In this document: piece by piece, positions 8,561-17,544 of the stretch | How positions within the stretch are numbered: the first letter of the stretch is position 1 | Layout: each line of letters opens with the position of its first letter | Assembly: GCF_005503145.1 (NCBI RefSeq) | Contig: NZ_SCNV01000012.1 | Location: 98,317-162,316 of the forward strand | Source: Burkholderia sp. 4M9327F10 | Lineage (GTDB): Bacteria; Pseudomonadota; Gammaproteobacteria; Burkholderiales; Burkholderiaceae | DNA: 64,000 nt | Direction of reading: 5' to 3' | The notes under the pieces: model-generated | Databases searched by the model: none | Seen by the model: only the letters and a program-made list of their open reading frames with translations | What the model was told of the DNA's origin: nothing | Made by a program: the position numbers and the translations under genes

Positions 8561-10054
8561 ATGCAAGTGACCATGCGGGGCATCGGCAAGGCGTTCGGAC
8601 CGGTGCGCGTACTCGAAGGTGTCGACTTCAGGATCGGCGCGGGGGAAATTCACGCGCTGATGGGCGAGAACGGCGCCGGCAAGTCGACGCTCATGAAGAT
8701 TCTGAGCGGCGTTTATCAGGCCGATGCGGGCGAGATCCTGATCGACGGCAAGGCCGTGCAGATCCGCAACACCGTCGACGCCGAACGCGCGGGCATTGCC
8801 ATCATCCATCAGGAATTGAACCTGATTGCGCAGCTATCGGTGATGGAGAACCTCTTTCTGGGCCGCGAGCCGAGCCGTTTCGGCGTGGTCGATTCGGCCG
8901 CCATGCGCAGGCAGTCGCGCAAATGGCTCGACATGGTCGGCGCGCAAAGCATCGATCCGCAGACGGAAGCGGGGCAGCTCTCGATTGGCCAGCAGCAACT
9001 GGTGGAAATCGCCAAGGCGCTCTCGCTGGATGCGCGCGTGCTGGTGATGGACGAGCCGACCGCGGCGCTCACGCATCGCGAGATCGAGACGCTGTTCGAG
9101 ATCATGCTGGCGCTCAAGGCGCGCGGCGTGGCGCTGGTGTACGTCTCGCACCGGATGGAAGAAATCTTCCGCATCTGCGACAAGGTCAGCGTGCTGCGCG
9201 ACGGCCACTTTGTCGGTGAACGCGCGGTGAAAGAGACGAATTTCGATGAGGTGGTGCGCCTGATGGTGGGGCGTGAGCTGGGCGAGCGCTTTCCGAAGCG
9301 CAACCATGCGCCCGGCGAAGTGCGCTTCGCTGTGTCGGGCCTCGCCGACGACGGCAACATTTCCGGCATTTCATTCGACGTGCGCGCCGGCGAAGTGCTC
9401 GGCGTGGCCGGCTTGATGGGCGCGGGCCGCAGCGAAATTCTGCGCACGCTGTTCGGCCTGAACCGCAGGACGGCAGGCTCGGTAACGCTCGACGGCCGCA
9501 CGCTCGAGGTGCGCGATGCATCCGGCGCGATTGCGGCCGGCATCGGCTTTGTCACCGAAGACCGCAAGAGCCAGGGCCTTGTGCTCGGCATGTCGGTGCG
9601 CGAGAACGCGACGCTGGTCCACCTTGACCGCTACGCGCGCCTGGGCGTGGTGAGCGACAGCGCCGAACGCGCGGCGGTCGCCGATCTGATCAGGCAGTTG
9701 CGCATTCGCACCCGCGATGCGGAGCTGGACGTGAAGTCGCTTTCCGGCGGCAACCAGCAGAAGGTGGTGTTTGCCAAATGGCTGGCCGAGCCGCCCAAGG
9801 TATTGCTGCTCGACGAGCCGACCCGCGGCGTCGACGTGGGCGGCAAGGCCGAGATCTACACCATCATCAATCAGTTGGCCTCGCAGGGCGTGGCGATCGT
9901 GATGGTGTCCTCCGAGTTGCCGGAAGTGCTGGCGATGAGCGATCGCATTCTGGTGATGCATCAGGGCAGGCAGAACGGCATCTTCGCGGCGGCCGGCGCC
10001 ACCCAGGAAGTACTGATGACGGCCGCCACCGGCGGCAAGGCGGCTACGGCTTAA
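8561..10054 (+). CDS. rbsA: Ribose ABC transporter ATP-binding protein
   Basis: 497 residues with two ABC domains in tandem, the layout of RbsA/XylG/MglA importers. The first half has Walker A GENGAGKST (about residue 36), the signature LSIGQQQ and Walker B VLVMDEPT. The second half has the usual degenerate loop GLMGAGRSE and the intact signature LSGGNQQK, followed by VLLLDEPTRGVDVGGK. It would power ribose uptake with RbsC and RbsB. The gene follows the tandem repeat after rbsD and precedes rbsC by 114 bp. Sequence family cannot by itself separate ribose from other pentoses, but rbsK and rbsD neighbours favour ribose. Confidence 0.93.
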   Translation: MQVTMRGIGKAFGPVRVLEGVDFRIGAGEIHALMGENGAGKSTLMKILSGVYQADAGEILIDGKAVQIRNTVDAERAGIAIIHQELNLIAQLSVMENLFLGREPSRFGVVDSAAMRRQSRKWLDMVGAQSIDPQTEAGQLSIGQQQLVEIAKALSLDARVLVMDEPTAALTHREIETLFEIMLALKARGVALVYVSHRMEEIFRICDKVSVLRDGHFVGERAVKETNFDEVVRLMVGRELGERFPKRNHAPGEVRFAVSGLADDGNISGISFDVRAGEVLGVAGLMGAGRSEILRTLFGLNRRTAGSVTLDGRTLEVRDASGAIAAGIGFVTEDRKSQGLVLGMSVRENATLVHLDRYARLGVVSDSAERAAVADLIRQLRIRTRDAELDVKSLSGGNQQKVVFAKWLAEPPKVLLLDEPTRGVDVGGKAEIYTIINQLASQGVAIVMVSSELPEVLAMSDRILVMHQGRQNGIFAAAGATQEVLMTAATGGKAATA

Positions 10055-10168
10055 CACGACCCGAGGCGGCCTGAAACCGCCAGAAAAGGCTCAAGCGGCA
10101 ACGCATTGGTTCAAGCCGCTTGCCGACGGCCCGGACAACCGGCAATCGAGACCCGAACGAGAAACGAA

Positions 10169-11122
10169 ATGGCGCAATTGACCATGACACCCAGTACCAA
10201 GGCCACGCTGCAAAAGCTCGGGCCGTTTATCGCGCTTCTGATCATCGCGGTGGGGCTTGCCATTATCAGCCCCAGCTTCCTCACGCTCGACAACCTGCTC
10301 AACGTGATGCGCCAGGCGTCGATCAATGCGCTGATCGCCTTTGGCATGACGCTCGTGATCCTGCTGGGCGGCATCGACCTGTCCGCCGGTTCGGTGCTGG
10401 CGCTCTCGTCGGTGATCATTGCAACGCTCATGCAAAGCGGCACGCCGGCGGCGCTCGCAACGCTCGCCGGCCTTGTCGCCGGCGGCGTGATGGGCCTTTT
10501 CAACGGGCTGGTCATCAGCAAAGGCAAGGTGGCGCCGTTTATCGCCACGCTCGGCTCGATGACCGTGCTGCGCGGCCTCGCGCTGGTGGTCTCCAACGGC
10601 AGCCCGATCAGCAGCTTCAATAGCGATTTCTTCTCGATGCTGGGCGGCGGCTATGTGGCGAGGCTCGTGCCGATTCCGGTGGTGCTGATGCTGGTGATGT
10701 TCGCCGTCTTCTGGTTCGTGCTGAAGAAGACCGTGTTCGGCCGTCACGTCTATGCGACCGGCGGCAACGCCGAGTCGGCCAGGCTTTCCGGCGTGAAGGT
10801 GGATCGCGTCCAGTTGTGGGTGTACACGATCTCCGGCGTGATGGCGGCGATAGCCGGCGTGGTGCTGACCTCGCGCCTGAACTCCGCCCAGCCGACCGCC
10901 GGCACCGGTTACGAACTCGACGCCATCGCCGCCGTGGTGCTCGGCGGCACCAGCCTGACGGGCGGGCGCGGCTGGATTTTCGGCACGCTGGTGGGCGCGT
11001 TGCTGATCGGCGTGCTGAACAACGGCCTGAACCTGATGGACGTGTCGTCGTTCTACCAGCAGGTGATCAAGGGCGGGGTGATCCTGCTCGCCGTGCTGAT
11101 CGACCGGGGCAACAAGAAGTAA
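10169..11122 (+). CDS. rbsC: Ribose ABC transporter permease
   Basis: 317 residues from ATG 10169 (MAQLTMTPSTKATLQKLG); an in-frame upstream ATG at 10106 would add 21 polar residues not seen in the family. It is a hydrophobic multi-pass protein of the BPD_transp_2 type with the conserved loop IAFGMTLVILLGGIDLSAGSV and the C-terminal AVVLGGTSLTGGRGWIFGTL. It forms the inner-membrane channel of the importer with two copies of, or one double, RbsA. It lies in the same operon between rbsA and rbsB. The 114-bp gap from rbsA holds no recognised gene. Confidence 0.93.
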   Translation: MAQLTMTPSTKATLQKLGPFIALLIIAVGLAIISPSFLTLDNLLNVMRQASINALIAFGMTLVILLGGIDLSAGSVLALSSVIIATLMQSGTPAALATLAGLVAGGVMGLFNGLVISKGKVAPFIATLGSMTVLRGLALVVSNGSPISSFNSDFFSMLGGGYVARLVPIPVVLMLVMFAVFWFVLKKTVFGRHVYATGGNAESARLSGVKVDRVQLWVYTISGVMAAIAGVVLTSRLNSAQPTAGTGYELDAIAAVVLGGTSLTGGRGWIFGTLVGALLIGVLNNGLNLMDVSSFYQQVIKGGVILLAVLIDRGNKK

Positions 11123-11280
11123 CGACGATTGACGCGGCCGCCCCGGCGAATCTCGCCCCCGTGCCATGAACCCGAAACCAGGCGGCCGCAAGGATTTTTT
11201 TACCGCAGAAGCGGCGCAAGCCGTGTAGTACGACTAAATGATGAACGTCACACTCTATCTATAGGACTCAGGAGACGACC

Positions 11281-12249
11281 ATGAAGAAAATGCTTACGAA
11301 ATCGATCTCGCCGCTGTTTTCACCTCTGTTTGCCGCCCTGCTGGTGGTCGGCCTTGCCGCCTGTTCGAAGCAGGGCCCGGATACCACCGCCGCCGCGCCC
11401 GCGAGCGGCGCTTCCGCGCCGGCCGCGAGCGGCCCCGTGACGGTGGGTCTGTCGATTTCGACGCTCAACAATCCGTTCTTCGTTTCGCTGCGCAAGGGCG
11501 CCGAAGACGAGGCGAAGAAGGAAGGCGTGACGCTCATCACCGTCGACGCGCAGAACGACCCGGCCAAGCAGCAGGCGAGCGTCGAAGACCTGATCCAGAA
11601 GAAGGTTAGCGTGATCCTGATCAACCCGACCGATTCGTCGGCTGTCGCCAACGTCGTCAAGGAAGCCACCGACAAGGGCATCAAGGTGGTCTCGCTCGAC
11701 CGCAGCGTGAACGGCGCCGAGGTCAGCTCGCACATCGCTTCCGACAACAAGGCCGGCGGCAAGATGGCCGCGGACTTCCTCGTCGACAAGCTGGGCGGCA
11801 AGGGCAATGTGGTCGAGCTGCAGGGCATTCCGGGTTCGTCGGCTGCGAATGAGCGCGGCGCCGGCTTCGACACCGAAGTGGAAGCAAAGGGCGGCGTGAA
11901 GATCGTCACCAAGCAGCCGGCTGACTTCGACCGCGCCAAGGGCCTCTCGGTGATGGAAAACATCATCCAGAGCAACAAGGACATCCAGGGCGTGTTCGCG
12001 CAGAACGACGAGATGGCGCTCGGCGCGCTCAAGGCGCTGCAGGCGGCGGGTCTGAAGAACGTGGCCGTGGTGGGCTTCGACGCTACCGACGACGCGATTG
12101 CCGCCGTCAAGGCCGGCACGATGGCGGCCACGGTGCAGCAGCAGCCGGAACTGATCGGCCAGTACGGCGTGCAGACCGCGAAGAAGCTGGTCGACGGCCA
12201 GCCCGTGGACAAGTTCATCCCGGTTCCGCTGAACCTGTATAAACAATAA
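11281..12249 (+). CDS. rbsB: Ribose-binding periplasmic protein, predicted lipoprotein
   Basis: 322 residues of the periplasmic-binding-protein type I family (Peripla_BP_4): VGLSISTLNNPFFVSLRKG, TVDAQNDPAKQQASVEDLI, VSLDRSVNGAEV and FAQNDEMALGALKALQ are typical of RbsB. The signal peptide ends in VGLAACSK, a lipobox with Cys28, so the protein is predicted to be lipid-anchored rather than freely periplasmic as in E. coli. A 30-residue Ala/Ser/Pro linker follows the cysteine and would tether the domain. A good ribosome site, CAGGAG, precedes the ATG. It lies 158 bp after rbsC. Confidence 0.93.
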   Translation: MKKMLTKSISPLFSPLFAALLVVGLAACSKQGPDTTAAAPASGASAPAASGPVTVGLSISTLNNPFFVSLRKGAEDEAKKEGVTLITVDAQNDPAKQQASVEDLIQKKVSVILINPTDSSAVANVVKEATDKGIKVVSLDRSVNGAEVSSHIASDNKAGGKMAADFLVDKLGGKGNVVELQGIPGSSAANERGAGFDTEVEAKGGVKIVTKQPADFDRAKGLSVMENIIQSNKDIQGVFAQNDEMALGALKALQAAGLKNVAVVGFDATDDAIAAVKAGTMAATVQQQPELIGQYGVQTAKKLVDGQPVDKFIPVPLNLYKQ

Positions 12250-12297
12250 CCTCTAGAAACTGCAAGTTCTCAGCAGCTTATCCCCGTAGTACCATCT

Positions 12298-12356
12298 GGC
12301 ACTGAAATCAATGTCGATGCAGTGCCGCCCGCCACCCGGTATGCACCGGCGTGGCG
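12298..12356 (+). terminator. Two stem-loops downstream of rbsB
   Basis: GGCACTG (12298-12304) pairs with CAGTGCC (12320-12326) across a 15-nt loop. Immediately after it, CGCCAC-CCGG (12330-12339) pairs with CCGG-C-GTGGCG (12346-12356) with one bulge. No T-run follows, so these may slow or process the transcript between rbsB and the regulator rather than terminate it classically. The rest of the 243-bp gap shows nothing else recognisable. Confidence 0.4.
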
Positions 12357-12492
12357 GCGTCTCCCGCCAATACCTGACTGGTGCATGCCGCATAGGCCCT
12401 GGGCTGCCGGCATCGTGCGGCAGCCGCCGTTACCGGGCCTACCCGGCCCGCGTTAGCGAGGGGCATCGACCTACTGCAGCGAGGAAGCCAGC

Positions 12493-13518
12493 GTGACCAA
12501 GTTCGAGCGCCTGACCATTGACGATATCGCACGTCTCGCGAAAGTTTCGCGCACGACCGCGAGCATGGTGCTGAACGGCTATGCGGAACGCTACCGGATT
12601 TCCGCCGCCACGGTCGAACGGGTGCTGCAGGTCGCCAAAGAGCATCATTTCACGCCGTCACAATCGGCCCGGGCGTTGCGTTCGCGCCGCAGCAATACGA
12701 TCGGCCTCGTTATTCCCGATATCACCAATTCCGTACACTCCGCGTTCGCCCAGGCGATGGAGTGGCAATGCCGCGAACAGTATCGCTGCCAGCTCGTGGT
12801 CGTGACGAGCGATGAAGACCCGGTGCGGGAAACCGAAGGGATAGCCCACCTCGTTTCGCATCAGGTCGACGGCCTCGTGGTGGTGCCGTGCACGACCGAG
12901 GCGGAGCGCTATCAGAAGTGGGTGAAACGTCTGCCGCTCGTGTTCGCCGACCGCCGTGTCGAGGACAGCGAGATTCCCTACGTGGTCACGGATGCAACAG
13001 AGATTGTGGCCATCCTGGTGGGCGACGCGCTCCGGCAGGGCGCAAGCGAAGTGGTGTACTTCGGCGGCCGGCCGGACCTGTCGGCCAGCCGCGATCGCCT
13101 GGCCGGCTACCGTCAGGCGCTGGCGGCGCATGGTCTGGCCGAGCAGGGCGACTGGGTGCATCAACGCGACTTCCAGCGCGAGTCCGGCCGCGCGCTGATG
13201 CAGGAGTGGTTCGCCACGCATGGGCGCTATCCGCAGGCGCTGTTCGCCGGCTCGATCACCTTGCTCGAAGGCGCCCTGTCGTTTATGAGCGAGGCGCACA
13301 AGCTGGCTCAGGCGCCCGATCTGCTGATGTCGTTCGACGATCATCAACTGCTCGATTGCCTGCCGCTCGCCATTGACGCCATCGTGCAGGACAGCCGGCA
13401 ACTGGCCGAGCATAGCTTGCGTTCCGTGTTTGCGATGCTCGAGGGCAATGCGCATCCTGAGTCGCTGCAGGTGCCGGCGCATATTCACTATCGGCGCGCG
13501 CAAGGGGCTTCTGTCTAG
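12493..13518 (+). CDS. rbsR: LacI-family regulator, probably RbsR
   Basis: 341 residues starting with GTG at 12493, preceded by GAGGAAG at 12481. The N-terminal helix-turn-helix reads LTIDDIARLAKVSRTTASMVLNG (split here as TIDDIARLAKVSR and TTASMVLNG), the LacI/GalR DNA-binding domain with the minor-groove hinge region after it. The rest is a periplasmic-binding-protein-like effector domain (IGLVIPDITNSVHSAFAQ; RDRLAGYRQAL). Location directly after rbsB makes ribose or a derivative the likely effector and the rbs operon the likely target. I did not find a convincing LacI-type palindrome upstream of rbsK or rbsB. Confidence 0.8.
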   Translation: MTKFERLTIDDIARLAKVSRTTASMVLNGYAERYRISAATVERVLQVAKEHHFTPSQSARALRSRRSNTIGLVIPDITNSVHSAFAQAMEWQCREQYRCQLVVVTSDEDPVRETEGIAHLVSHQVDGLVVVPCTTEAERYQKWVKRLPLVFADRRVEDSEIPYVVTDATEIVAILVGDALRQGASEVVYFGGRPDLSASRDRLAGYRQALAAHGLAEQGDWVHQRDFQRESGRALMQEWFATHGRYPQALFAGSITLLEGALSFMSEAHKLAQAPDLLMSFDDHQLLDCLPLAIDAIVQDSRQLAEHSLRSVFAMLEGNAHPESLQVPAHIHYRRAQGASV

Positions 13519-13825
13519 GCACCGCGATTCAGGCCCCTGTCCAGACAGACAGCCGCCCGCCTTTTCGCTCCACCTTTTCGTTCCACCTTTTCGTTCCACC
13601 ATTTCGCTCCAGCGTGACGTGCCATTGAACGGCGCGCGGAGCGCGCTTGCCCGCGTCGCAGCAAAAACCCGGGGTTCATGCAAAAATCGCGGCCGGAGCA
13701 ATGGGTAAGGCTGCGCATGACGGGCGGGCCGCCACCAGAAGGCCATACCAGGACCACACCGAGGCAGCACCACGGCCATCGCGCCGCGCCCATTAAAAAT
13801 ATCATTGGTGACGAGGAGTAGACAG
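13519..13825. other. Intergenic region with tandem repeat
   Basis: About 300 bp without a recognisable gene between the LacI regulator and the fatty acid transporter. It contains the four-unit 13-bp repeat at 13561-13612. A TATCAT box lies just before the transporter but no paired -35 is evident. The open frames that cross it on either strand do not resemble proteins. Confidence 0.5.
13561..13612 (+). repeat. Four tandem 13-bp repeats
   Basis: Units of CTTTTCGTTCCAC at 13561, 13574, 13587 and 13600, the outer ones with one to three substitutions. Located 43 bp after the LacI-regulator stop, a probable slippage product. Confidence 0.85.
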
Positions 13826-15148
13826 TTGATTCAGCGTATCTCGGGCTTTTTCACGCAGGTGGTGCATCGCGTCCTGCCTGACCCCTTAATTTTCGCGATT
13901 TTCCTGACCATTGCGACCTTCGCGCTTGCGTTCGGGCTCACGCCCAAAGCGCCCGCGGAGCTGGTCGTCATGTGGGGCGGCGGCTTCTGGAATCTGCTGG
14001 CGTTCTCGATGCAGATGGCCATGATTCTCGTCACCGGTCATGCGCTTGCCAGTTCGGGACCGGTCAAACGTCTGCTGGTCGGGCTCGCCAGTTCGGCCCG
14101 CACGCCCGCGCAAGGCGTGATGCTGGTGGCGTTTTGCGGGGCGGTGGCATGCGCCGTCAATTGGGGCTTCGGTCTCGTGCTCGGCGCGATGCTTGCACGT
14201 GAAGTGGCGCGCCGCGTCAAGGGCACCGATTACCGTCTGCTGGTGGCCTGCGCATATATGGGCTTTCTGACGTGGCATGGCGGGCTGTCCGGCTCGGTGC
14301 CGCTGGTTGCCGCCACCAAGGGCAATCCGATGGAAAAGACCATTGGACTGATCCCGGTGTCGCATACGATTTTCACCGGTTACAACGCCTTCATCACGTT
14401 TGGACTGATTCTGCTGCTGCCCATCCTCGCGCGCCTGATGATGCCCAAGCCTGACGAGGTGGTGGCGGTGGACCCGGCGCTGCTCGAAGACCCGCCTTCG
14501 GTCGAACGCACGCTGCCGGCCAATGCGACGCTCGCCGAGCGGCTCGAGGAGAGCCGCGTTCTCGCGCTGCTGGTGGCGCTGGTGTGCGCGCTGTATCTGG
14601 TGGTGCGTACCGTGCAGAAGGGATTCACACTCGATATCGACACCGTGAACCTTGTATTCCTCGCTGCCGGCATGGTGCTGCACAAGACACCGATGGCGTA
14701 TGCACGGGCCGTCGGCGCGGCAGCGAAGGGCGCGTCCTCGATCATGATCCAGTTTCCGTTTTACGCCGGAATTCAGGCGCTGATGGATCATTCGGGGCTG
14801 GCCGGCATTATCACTACGTGGTTCGTGGAGATCGCCAATGTGCATACCTTCCCGCTGCTCGCGTTCCTCAGCTCGGCGGTCATCAATTTCGCGGTGCCGA
14901 GCGGTGGCGGCCACTGGGTAGTGCAGGGACCGTTCGTGATGCCGGCGGCGCAAGCCCTGCACGCCGACCTCGGCAAGTCGGCGATGGCGATCGCCTACGG
15001 CGAGGCCTGGACCAATATGGCGCAACCGTTCTGGGCGCTGCCGGCGCTGGCGATTGCCGGGCTTGGCGTGCGCGACATCATGGGCTATTGCGTCACGGCG
15101 CTGCTGTTCTCGGGCGTCGTGTTCATCGCGGGTCTGTATCTGTTCTAG
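13826..15148 (+). CDS. atoE: Short-chain fatty acid transporter, AtoE family
   Basis: 440 residues, the same length as E. coli AtoE, when started at TTG 13826. GAGGAG at 13813-13818 gives the right spacing for this TTG, whereas a TTG at 13805 would lie upstream of that site. About ten membrane segments and conserved stretches such as MWGGGFWNLLAFSMQMAM, LTWHGGLSGSVPL and FAVPSGGGHWVVQGPF identify the COG2031 short-chain fatty acid permeases (butyrate, acetoacetate). No ato degradation genes are adjacent, although an Adc/HbdH module lies 20 kb away. A cytochrome b561 gene follows 54 bp on and may be co-transcribed. Confidence 0.88.
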   Translation: MIQRISGFFTQVVHRVLPDPLIFAIFLTIATFALAFGLTPKAPAELVVMWGGGFWNLLAFSMQMAMILVTGHALASSGPVKRLLVGLASSARTPAQGVMLVAFCGAVACAVNWGFGLVLGAMLAREVARRVKGTDYRLLVACAYMGFLTWHGGLSGSVPLVAATKGNPMEKTIGLIPVSHTIFTGYNAFITFGLILLLPILARLMMPKPDEVVAVDPALLEDPPSVERTLPANATLAERLEESRVLALLVALVCALYLVVRTVQKGFTLDIDTVNLVFLAAGMVLHKTPMAYARAVGAAAKGASSIMIQFPFYAGIQALMDHSGLAGIITTWFVEIANVHTFPLLAFLSSAVINFAVPSGGGHWVVQGPFVMPAAQALHADLGKSAMAIAYGEAWTNMAQPFWALPALAIAGLGVRDIMGYCVTALLFSGVVFIAGLYLF

Positions 15149-15202
15149 ACTTGTTCCAGACCTCGTCTGGTTAAAGCCATCCAGTTCCCGGAGGCGCGAC
15201 GT

Positions 15203-15895
15203 ATGAACGCTGACGATCCCGCTCCTCCCGCGGAGCAACCGGTGCGCCGCCGCGTGCTCGTATGGGATGCGCCAACCCGCCTGTTCCACTGGCTGGTGGT
15301 GGCGCTGGTCGCCGCCGCTTACGCGACCCTCAAGCTCAACTGGATCGACTGGCACGTGCGCGTCGGCGAAGCGCTGCTGGCGTTACTGCTGTTTCGCGTG
15401 CTGTGGGGCTGCTTCGGCAGCGAGACGGCGCGCTTCCGGAGTTTCGTGGCATCGCCCGTAGCGGCCTTGCGGCATCTGCGCCACCTGTTTCGCCGCGAAC
15501 CGGACGTGCAGGTGGGCCACAATGCGGCGGGCGGCTGGATGGTCCTGCTGCTGCTCAGCCTGCTGTTGCTGGAGACGCTGAGCGGACTCTACGTCTACAA
15601 CGAAGTCGCCGATGAAGGTCCGTTGAGCGAATGGGTGCCCGCCTGGATCGCCAATGCCATTTCGATGCTGCATGGGCTGGTGTGGGATGCGCTGCTCGCC
15701 GCGGTCGCACTGCACTTGCTGGTGATCACGCTCTATGCGCTGGTGAAAGGCCACAACCTGGTCCGGCCGATGCTGACCGGCTACAAGCCGCTGCCGGCAT
15801 CGGTCGCCGCGCCGCGGCAGACGCCAGCGTGGCTGGCGCTGCTGATGCTGGTCGCGGGCGCGGTCGTAGTGATACTGCTCGCCGCTTATCTATGA
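15203..15895 (+). CDS. Cytochrome b561-family membrane protein
   Basis: 230 residues with about four to five membrane helices. Histidines at 29 (RLFHW), 51 (DWHVR), 157 (SMLHG) and 171 (ALHLL) are placed like the haem-b ligands of bacterial b561/Ni-Fe hydrogenase cytochrome subunits (Cytochrom_B_N type). Such proteins pass electrons between the quinone pool and a partner. GGAGGCG precedes the ATG. It is 54 bp after atoE and converges on the CHRD gene. The redox partner is not evident here. Confidence 0.85.
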   Translation: MNADDPAPPAEQPVRRRVLVWDAPTRLFHWLVVALVAAAYATLKLNWIDWHVRVGEALLALLLFRVLWGCFGSETARFRSFVASPVAALRHLRHLFRREPDVQVGHNAAGGWMVLLLLSLLLLETLSGLYVYNEVADEGPLSEWVPAWIANAISMLHGLVWDALLAAVALHLLVITLYALVKGHNLVRPMLTGYKPLPASVAAPRQTPAWLALLMLVAGAVVVILLAAYL

Positions 15896-15931
15896 GCCTG
15901 CGGCAGTGGATTCCTTCAGAGCAACCCGGTC

Positions 15932-16387
15932 TTACTTGGGCGGCACAACCTGGCCACGGATTTCGCCGCCGGGGTTGGTCTTGGTATGCACGTTGATATA
16001 CATGTCCCCGGCAAGGAATTCCTGCGCATCCTCAGGCGATAAAGTGGCCTGACCGCTCAGCGGGCTGGTCACCGACATCGTGCCTTTCTGCGAAATCCAC
16101 ACTTTTACGCCGGCGTTTTTACCGGCCGGAGCGGGACCGTGGAAATGCGCCATGGTGGCGTCACTGGAAAGGCCGCTGAAGGTGATATTCCAGGTGACGA
16201 CCCGTGTGCTCGGGTCGTAGGTAAGGTTCGCCGTGCCGCTGCCGGGCGTCTGGACCGGCGGCACCTGCTGGTCGCCGGTGAGCGGGACGGTAAAGGCGAC
16301 CGGCGCCGCTTGCGCGAGCGAGACGGTGCCGGCGAGAGCGAGGCCGGCGAGAAGCAGGAGAGCGCGACGCGAGATCGAAACTGTCAT
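15932..16387 (-). CDS. CHRD-domain secreted protein
   Basis: 151 residues from ATG 16387 (preceded by GGAG on the reverse strand); a longer frame up to 16570 is noncoding in character. A signal peptide [19 protein letters not shown]...AQA with cleavage near AQA-AP directs export. The mature part is a CHRD domain: [34 protein letters not shown] and [14 protein letters not shown] domains occur in chordin and many bacterial exported proteins of unknown function. It ends 36 bp from the convergent cytochrome b561 gene, with no operon partner. Confidence 0.88.
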   Translation of the reverse strand: MTVSISRRALLLLAGLALAGTVSLAQAAPVAFTVPLTGDQQVPPVQTPGSGTANLTYDPSTRVVTWNITFSGLSSDATMAHFHGPAPAGKNAGVKVWISQKGTMSVTSPLSGQATLSPEDAQEFLAGDMYINVHTKTNPGGEIRGQVVPPK

Positions 16388-16619
16388 TTGGTTTTCTCCG
16401 TTCTGAGGTTTGGCTTGCGAGGCGTGTACCTTGCAAGCACCGTCGGCGGTTGCGCCCAGCGCGAAACGCAGCACGGCGCGCTGGGCGGCGCGGCGGTGAA
16501 ACAAGCATAGACTCAACCCGGCGCGAACTCCAAGCCGGCCAGGTTCATGCATTCCGGCATGCGAAACCACGGGCGTTATCCGGACTAGCGGACGCGATGG
16601 CGCGCCCGTGGCTTGCCGG

Positions 16620-17033
16620 TTATTGCGCGGTGTCCGCGCTCAGCTTTGTCTCGCCGGCGAACATCGGGCGGTAACGCTCCTCGACGTCCACGCGCGTGTT
16701 GACCTCCAGCATGAAGCTGCCGGGAATCCAGCAGAAGAACCGCGAGCCGCGTGGATGTTTGATCATTTTGGTTTGCATTTTTATCCCGTCCGCCACCAGA
16801 CGCTCATACATTGCCTCGACTTCCTGTACCGTCGGAAGCTCGATTCCAATGTGGAAATTTTTCGGCCATTCGTCGTGACGGCCTTCCGCCTGTTCGATCA
16901 CGATGTCGAAATCGCGTCGTGTCAGGTAGCGGCCGTTTCCCGACGTCGTGATCCTGCATTCAAGGTAACGTTCGAAGAATGCGGCGGTCGCGTCGACGTC
17001 GGAGGAGGGGAAGCTAAGATGGTTGAGTTTCAA
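16620..17033 (-). CDS. VOC-family protein (glyoxalase/bleomycin-resistance fold)
   Basis: 137 residues, [24 protein letters not shown], with the two beta-alpha-beta-beta-beta modules of the vicinal oxygen chelate superfamily and putative metal ligands His5 and the Glu in FMLEV. The start is TTG at 17033, with AGGTGA a few bases upstream. Substrate unknown; members include glyoxalases, dioxygenases and fosfomycin-type resistance enzymes. It has no close same-strand neighbour; PadR, on the same strand, lies 511 bp away. Confidence 0.8.
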   Translation of the reverse strand: MKLNHLSFPSSDVDATAAFFERYLECRITTSGNGRYLTRRDFDIVIEQAEGRHDEWPKNFHIGIELPTVQEVEAMYERLVADGIKMQTKMIKHPRGSRFFCWIPGSFMLEVNTRVDVEERYRPMFAGETKLSADTAQ

Positions 17034-17544
17034 GATTTCACCTGTTTAAAGGAGTTTTCGAATGAATTTTCAAGTTTTAACTGACTAGGACTGCTTATTT
17101 AATTACCGCTTTCGCCCGAAACGCCAGTCTTGCCCTGCGTGCAGGCAGGATCCGCGTCGCTGTGCAGGACAGGCTCGCACGTTGCTGGGATCGCTGCGGG
17201 AGGGCAAGGCGGCAGGCGCGAAACACCGCGCCATTTGCAGGCGTTTTGGGTCAGGCGTCGCGGGAATGAAGCAGACAAGCGTATCCGCCTGGCGAATGAC
17301 GCGCCAACCGAGAGCGGAATACCTGGGAGGTGGCTTGCTGGAAGCCGATGGGAGAGTGTGTCAATCCGGCAAGACATTTTCGTCAACCTCGCGCGCAGAC
17401 GAACCGGCGGTGAACGGATTCACCGAGGATCGATGTTGCGCGTTGATTGACGTTAAACGCTTACGGCTGCAAAGCTGAGCAGCGAGTAGAGATTAGTGGC
17501 TCGGGTAGGTGCTGTCAAGCCTTCATTGCCGCCTCGCTGGCGTC
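17034..17544. other. Intergenic region, no supported gene
   Basis: About 510 bp between the VOC gene and the PadR gene. Frames of up to about 100 codons exist on both strands but none has recognisable motifs or a convincing ribosome site. A tiny frame 17062-17088 (MNFQVLTD) follows GGAG but has no downstream partner. I see no transposon end. Confidence 0.4.

Noticed and set aside
13561..13612. Possible CRISPR-like array
   Set aside because: Units are contiguous with no spacers; the same holds for the other tandem repeats, so none is CRISPR.
13886..15355. 489-codon antisense frame over atoE
   Set aside because: His/Arg/Gln-rich with no domain, while atoE on the plus strand is complete.
17062..17088. 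Eight-codon frame MNFQVLTD after GGAG as a leader peptide
   Set aside because: No attenuator structure or downstream operon on that strand; probably chance.
17099..17478. Open frames of 90-105 codons on both strands between VOC and PadR
   Set aside because: No motifs, no ribosome sites and overlapping each other; not supported as genes.
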